Part shown: piece after piece, positions 7,201 through 9,976 of the stretch | How positions within the stretch are numbered: the first letter of the stretch is position 1 | Layout: each line of letters opens with the position of its first letter | Assembly (NCBI GenBank): GCA_022705265.1 | Contig: JAKJEU010000039.1 | Span: 1 to 9,976, forward strand | Source: Pseudomonadota bacterium | GTDB taxonomy: Bacteria > Pseudomonadota > Alphaproteobacteria > JAKJEU01 | DNA: 9,976 bases | Direction of reading: 5' to 3' | Notes under the pieces: generated by a model | The model's input: the letters and a program-made list of their open reading frames with translations, nothing else | What the model was told of the DNA's origin: nothing | Databases searched by the model: none | Translations under genes and position numbers: made by a program

Positions 7201-7687
7201 AAATAATTTGAAATGGCAAAGAAAACTCATAAAGGCAAAGGCTTTGTCCGAAATGGGTAAAAAAGACGAAGCCATAAAATTGGTTGAAAATGATGATACA
7301 AATGATGCTAAACTTTTAAAAACTGAAATATTATGGAGTGCAAAGCGTTGGGACGAGGTTTCCGATGTTTTACGAGGTATGATAAAACGACCTGTAAAAG
7401 GTGAAGCTTTGGAAAAAGGTCAAGCTGATATTTTAATTGATTGGATAACAGCATTAAGATTGGCGGGAAGAGAAAAAGTTTTATTAAGAGTAAGAGAAAA
7501 TTTTGAACCTTATGTTAAAGGAACAAGATATTATGATACTTTTAATCTTTTAACCGATGTAAGTGATAAAGGAACTGCCTTTACTGGGCTATCAGATCAA
7601 ATAAAATCAGCAGAAGGCTTTAAGTCTTTTATGAACTCGTATGTTGATAAAATGAAGCAGGATGGTTTATCTCAAACCATAAAATAA
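4241..7687 (+). CDS. Large exported AMIN-like and TPR-repeat protein coupled to MotB-like genes
   Basis: An 1148-residue protein. A signal peptide is clear: MSKLR, a hydrophobic core (6-20) and a probable cut after LNA (residue 24), so the mature protein is periplasmic or outer-membrane-linked. The N-terminal half holds beta-rich units at about 26-119, 196-294, 360-448 and perhaps 468-548. The first two are alike (DRFGRIEFNWKSDVNY at 35-50 and DDFRRFVFEWKDNVNF at 207-222) and resemble AMIN domains of cell-wall and secretin proteins. They are joined by Lys/Glu-rich linkers (150-195, 303-360, 554-570). The C-terminal half (about 575-1120) is all-helical, with TPR-like pairs such as ARLKLARFYLANNMIPEAL (614-632), RYEDALKWF (664-672), FDVMNDLVDLYISHGKYNEAL (starting at 836) and GKKDEAIKLV (1006-1015). 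The start is GTG, overlapping the previous TGA by GTGA, so it is made together with the MotB-like pair. It is probably a scaffold for motor or stator parts; a role like rhizobial MotC is speculation, and no enzyme motif is seen. Confidence 0.8.
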   Translation: MSKLRFVLLSLLFVLFSFVSRLNASELLIKAASFDRFGRIEFNWKSDVNYQVKPYGREIFISFSKVIDEDPDSLRQNLPNYISEVYLSSDLKTIVLKLFNDFQIRDFKKNGVIYVDIIGQGNYDIKDMINNLSKPKKSSLTRSLLLVPVAKKEVVLQQDAKQIEEQPKEVIKEVIKEVPKIIKKEPKKSSDKNKDFKYVSLRTAQHDDFRRFVFEWKDNVNFNLNEDINFVEIKFLVNAKISNPEIIKTLPEEYKNISYENKGGYLYFKIPLKDKATFKSMKLGKRSVFDVYLNEQDFVLVKNEDTKTADISFNADNKGPEIKKEEVKESAPLKVQDKVIEVNAIKEEKPFFDEAKHKKGNKIATIAMPFEKNYNMALFKRHGIWWIVFDGNLEVDTNRIKEKIGDIIKEISFDSTQNYSVVRMIIDDKYDLEVDKDNTTWVLNILDGYGFLNKDIEVVSQSGIYSGSKIYLPIREASQPIEIKDPEVGDSLKVICIAYAGFGVGSSKVYPDFEISKTSQGVVIALRDNDLDVAVSDFGVEIKKIDGGLKLSSIQKEIEEAKRKEEEPSQNKMSALKLLDISLLEYDDAKKYFKELGEIKREIYRLPKEIRNRARLKLARFYLANNMIPEALGVLDIIALNDETIKENPMYATLQGVTNALLNRYEDALKWFNVKSLEGNEEAKIWKAYIDVIQNDSIENMAKNYDIFKKNITYIIDYPSKIKNKIALQGLKIAVSEIDENMANDYINLINTDGMRGHQKAGISYYKGLMNEFSGHFEEAFTLFNEVANGENLFYRALANREKLKLEYKLNRIDHKEVLRQLEKLRYSWRGDKFEFDVMNDLVDLYISHGKYNEALSLLKDMMGIFKEEANNRHVKQRMEEIFDNLYLKGDADKLSPVKAIGIYQNFKEITPSGEKGNEMIRRLADRMVSVDLLDQASDLLKNQVEHRLEGREKAIIGARLALINIMNNKPAYALKVIEDTDYFDISNNLKWQRKLIKAKALSEMGKKDEAIKLVENDDTNDAKLLKTEILWSAKRWDEVSDVLRGMIKRPVKGEALEKGQADILIDWITALRLAGREKVLLRVRENFEPYVKGTRYYDTFNLLTDVSDKGTAFTGLSDQIKSAEGFKSFMNSYVDKMKQDGLSQTIK
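4741..4773 (+). repeat. 12-base tandem repeat in the Lys/Glu linker coding sequence
   Basis: The 12-base unit AAAAGAAGTAAT occurs 2.75 times in a row, coding the repeated KEVI steps at residues 168-178 of the large exported protein. The period is a multiple of three, so gain or loss of a unit would keep the frame and only change linker length between the first two AMIN-like domains. It may be a product of slippage. Confidence 0.8.
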
Positions 7688-7710
7688 ATTTGTAAGGAAT
7701 GTAATACTAT

Positions 7711-8781
7711 ATGAATACTTTTGGAAAGATGTTTAAATTTACGACTTTTGGTGAAAGCCATGGTCCGATGATTGGTTGTGTGGTTGATGGTGTGCCTTCT
7801 AAAATAAGTTTGGACGAGGCATATATTCAAAAATTTTTGGATAAAAGAAAGCCAAACTCATCAAGATTTACAACAACAAGAAATGAAGCAGATAAAGTAA
7901 AAATTGTTTCAGGCGTTTTCGAAGGAATGACAACGGGAACACCGATTGCTTTGTTGATTGAAAATTCCGATGCACGGTCAAAAGATTATGACAAGATAAA
8001 AGAAACTATAAGGCCTTCTCATGCTGATTTCACATATTTTGCAAAGTATGGAATAAGAGATTATCGTGGTGGTGGAAGAGCTTCGGCAAGAGAAACCGCG
8101 ATGAGAGTTGCCGCAGGAGCAATCGCAAGAAAAATATTGGGCGATAATATAAAAATTAAGGCTTATATAACTCAAATTGGTAAACACAAAATATCAAGAG
8201 AAAGGTTCTCTCTTGATGCGGTTGATACAAATCCTTTTTTCTGTCCTGATTTAGGTATTATAAAGACTTTTGAAGATTATCTTGATGATGTAAGAAAAAG
8301 GGGAATGTCGGTCGGAGCAATGGTGGAAGTTGTTGTTGACGGTGTTCCGGTTGGTCTTGGTAATCCTGTATATGGAAGACTTGATGCGGATATTGCTTCG
8401 GCTTTGATGGGAATTAATGCAGCAAAAGGTGTCGAAATCGGAGACGGAATGGCGGTTGCGGGCATGGAACATTCTGAAAATGTTGATGAAATAAGATGTA
8501 ATCTTAACAAGCCCTTTAAAGCAGAGTTTTTATCAAACCATGCTGGCGGAATGCTTGGAGGAATATCAACAGGACAAAGAATAATTGCAAGGGTAGCGTT
8601 TAAGCCGACCCCTTCTTCACCATGTCCTTTCAAAAGCATAGAAACAACGGGAAGAGAAGTAAATGTAAAAACCGAAGGAAGACACGATCCTTGTGTAGGG
8701 ATAAGAGGTGTTCCTGTGGTTGAGGCTATGATGGCGAATGTTTTGGCAGATCATTATTTGAATTGGAAGGCATATTTATAA
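7711..8781 (+). CDS. aroC: Chorismate synthase AroC
   Basis: Last step of the shikimate pathway: converts 5-enolpyruvylshikimate 3-phosphate to chorismate, using reduced FMN as a non-consumed cofactor; cytoplasmic. The 356 residues match the usual length of about 350-360. All family signatures are present: GESHG (14-18, with the active-site His17), RPSHAD (101-106, His104), GGGRASARETA (120-130), NHAGGMLGGISTGQ (276-289) and GRHDPCVGIRGVPVVEAM (323-340). The ATG at 7711 has a modest ribosome site, TAAGGA at 7693-7698 with a 12-base spacer, and the protein begins NTFGKMFKFTTFGESHG as expected. The gene follows the large TPR gene by 23 bases with no visible terminator, so it may be read from the motility transcript. 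The stop TAA shares a base with the next ATG. There is no sign of damage. Confidence 0.98.
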   Translation: MNTFGKMFKFTTFGESHGPMIGCVVDGVPSKISLDEAYIQKFLDKRKPNSSRFTTTRNEADKVKIVSGVFEGMTTGTPIALLIENSDARSKDYDKIKETIRPSHADFTYFAKYGIRDYRGGGRASARETAMRVAAGAIARKILGDNIKIKAYITQIGKHKISRERFSLDAVDTNPFFCPDLGIIKTFEDYLDDVRKRGMSVGAMVEVVVDGVPVGLGNPVYGRLDADIASALMGINAAKGVEIGDGMAVAGMEHSENVDEIRCNLNKPFKAEFLSNHAGGMLGGISTGQRIIARVAFKPTPSSPCPFKSIETTGREVNVKTEGRHDPCVGIRGVPVVEAMMANVLADHYLNWKAYL

Positions 8782-9976
8782 TGTTTAAAAATATATTTTA
8801 TGGAATTTGGGGTATTTTTGCTTTTTTTGGTATTTTTGTGGTTTTTATAATTTTATCAATCGTAAATGTTGTAAAAGACGATATGAAACCAGTAGCCTTG
8901 CCAAAAGAAATGGTTCTTGGAATTGATTTTTCAAATAATATACCTGAACATTATTCAAATGAAATAGATTTGGATAATCTGGGTAAAAGTGGTATTTATC
9001 CTCCGTTTACAAGTTTTATATCTGGTCTTAAAAATGCTAAAAACGATGCTTCTGTAAAAGGTATTTTTGCTATTTTAGAAGATAATTCTCTGGGGATTGC
9101 TCAGGTTGAAGAAATAAGGAATGAAATAGAAGAAATAAAAGCATCGGGGAAGAAAACTGTAATTTTTATTCCAAGTATGGGTTTGGGTTTAAAAGATTAT
9201 TATCTTGCATCTTCTTTTGATGAAATATGGATGCCACCAAATGGAATGTTACCGATTGTTGGCGTTTCGGCACAAGTTCCCTTTTTCAAAGGAGTTTTGG
9301 AAAAAATCGGGGTCGAGCCAGTTGTTTTTGCAAAACATGAATATAAAGGTATGATGTCATCCTTTACCGAAAAAAATATGCCTTTGAAAATAAAAGAAAA
9401 TACCGAAGATATGTTAAAAGGTATGTATAACGAAATCGTTGCAAATATTGCTAAATCAAGGAATTTGACTGAAAAAGAAGTTAATGATTTGATTAATGAA
9501 GCTCCGATTTTAGCTTTAAAAGCAAAAGAAAAAGGCTTGGTTGATAAAACTTTGTATCGTTCTGATGCCGTATTTTTGGCAAAAAAAATGTTCGGTAATA
9601 TTGGTGATTTTGTTGATGTTGGAATTTATTCTGAGGTTGTTGCATCTAATTTTGATGAAAAATTGCCAAATATTGCGGTTTTAACTTTGTCGGGTGAAAT
9701 TCAAAACGGTAAAGTTATGGAAGGTTTTTCTCCGATAATTGGTGATAGAAATGTTTATGAAGAAATTCAAAGAATTAAAGAAATTGAAAATCTAAAAGCA
9801 GTAGTTTTAAGAATCGATAGCCCAGGAGGCTCATACGATGCTGCGGACAATATAAGACATGAGTTATCGGTTTTAAAACAAGAAAAAAATATTCCAATTA
9901 TTGCTTCTTTTGGTAATGTTTCTGCTTCTGGTGGATATTTTATTGCAATGGCTGCGGATAAGATTGTTTCTGATAA
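8781..9976 (+). CDS. sppA: Signal peptide peptidase SppA, long (67K) form, 3' end outside window
   Basis: Membrane-bound serine protease that degrades cleaved signal peptides at the outer face of the inner membrane. 398 complete codons are visible and the frame runs off the right edge; long-form members have about 600 residues, so roughly a third is missing. There is one N-terminal membrane anchor (about 7-29). Two tandem ClpP-like domains are seen: the first (about 45-270) carries the catalytic-lysine motif EYKGMMSSFTE, with Lys189 matching Lys209 of E. coli SppA. The second (from about 295) carries RIDSPGGS (about 345-352) and the nucleophile motif SASGGY, with Ser383 matching Ser409. The Lys-Ser spacing of 194 residues is near the 200 of E. 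coli, which identifies the double-domain form. The ATG overlaps the aroC stop by one base (TAATG), implying coupled translation; no independent Shine-Dalgarno site stands out. Confidence 0.93.
   Translation, partial: MFKNIFYGIWGIFAFFGIFVVFIILSIVNVVKDDMKPVALPKEMVLGIDFSNNIPEHYSNEIDLDNLGKSGIYPPFTSFISGLKNAKNDASVKGIFAILEDNSLGIAQVEEIRNEIEEIKASGKKTVIFIPSMGLGLKDYYLASSFDEIWMPPNGMLPIVGVSAQVPFFKGVLEKIGVEPVVFAKHEYKGMMSSFTEKNMPLKIKENTEDMLKGMYNEIVANIAKSRNLTEKEVNDLINEAPILALKAKEKGLVDKTLYRSDAVFLAKKMFGNIGDFVDVGIYSEVVASNFDEKLPNIAVLTLSGEIQNGKVMEGFSPIIGDRNVYEEIQRIKEIENLKAVVLRIDSPGGSYDAADNIRHELSVLKQEKNIPIIASFGNVSASGGYFIAMAADKIVSD

Noticed and set aside
8193..8217. Perfect 9-base inverted repeat (ATCAAGAGA / TCTCTTGAT) with a 7-base loop inside aroC
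   Set aside because: It lies in the middle of conserved coding sequence, has no T-run after it, and a repeat of this size is expected about once by chance in AT-rich DNA of this length.
8277..8639. Minus-strand open frame of about 120 codons opposite aroC
   Set aside because: It lies opposite strongly conserved chorismate synthase motifs and its translation shows no family pattern; a shadow frame.
1..9976. Searched for CRISPR arrays, transposases, insertion-sequence ends, tRNA genes, phage or toxin-antitoxin genes
   Set aside because: No regularly spaced repeats, integrase or transposase motifs, or tRNA-like folds were seen. The region looks like ordinary chromosomal backbone rather than an accessory island.

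Overview
The window is AT-rich DNA (roughly one third G+C by eye), with every recognisable gene on the + strand and almost no spacing between genes. It reads as a stretch of flagellar and motility genes that runs directly into two housekeeping genes. The order fliM, DUF6468-type gene, MotE-type gene, cheY and then MotB-like genes is what I would expect of an alphaproteobacterium of the Rhodospirillales kind. The strong AT bias points to a low-GC, possibly host- or gut-associated member. That taxonomic placement is inference from gene content only. TGA is used as a stop at two gene ends (3520-3522 and 4242-4244) and tryptophan is always TGG, so the standard bacterial code applies.

Region 1 (1-2307) holds the flagellar switch protein gene fliM, whose 5' end lies off the left edge. 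It is followed after 3 bases by a membrane-anchored coiled-coil DUF6468-type protein, and 9 bases later by a membrane-anchored MotE-family (MgtE_N-like) protein. Region 2 (2308-2437) is a 130-base AT-rich gap, the only sizeable gap in the window and the most likely site of an internal promoter. Region 3 (2438-7687) holds a single-domain chemotaxis response regulator of the CheY type and two consecutive MotB/OmpA-like membrane proteins. It ends with a 1148-residue exported protein made of AMIN-like beta-repeats followed by a TPR-like helical half. The last three genes are chained by GTGA start/stop overlaps. Region 4 (7711-9976) holds chorismate synthase (aroC), overlapped by one base by a long-form signal peptide peptidase gene (sppA) that runs off the right edge.

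Functionally, FliM (C-ring) and CheY (its phospho-dependent ligand) are the switch input. The MotE-type protein and the MotB-like pair point to the stator or periplasmic side of the motor. The large AMIN/TPR protein, made in a fixed ratio with the MotB-like pair, is the best candidate for an under-described periplasmic motor accessory. The most notable detail is that only the second MotB-like protein keeps the proton-carrying aspartate. The first has a serine at that position, and both have eroded peptidoglycan-binding motifs. No MotA gene is present in the window.
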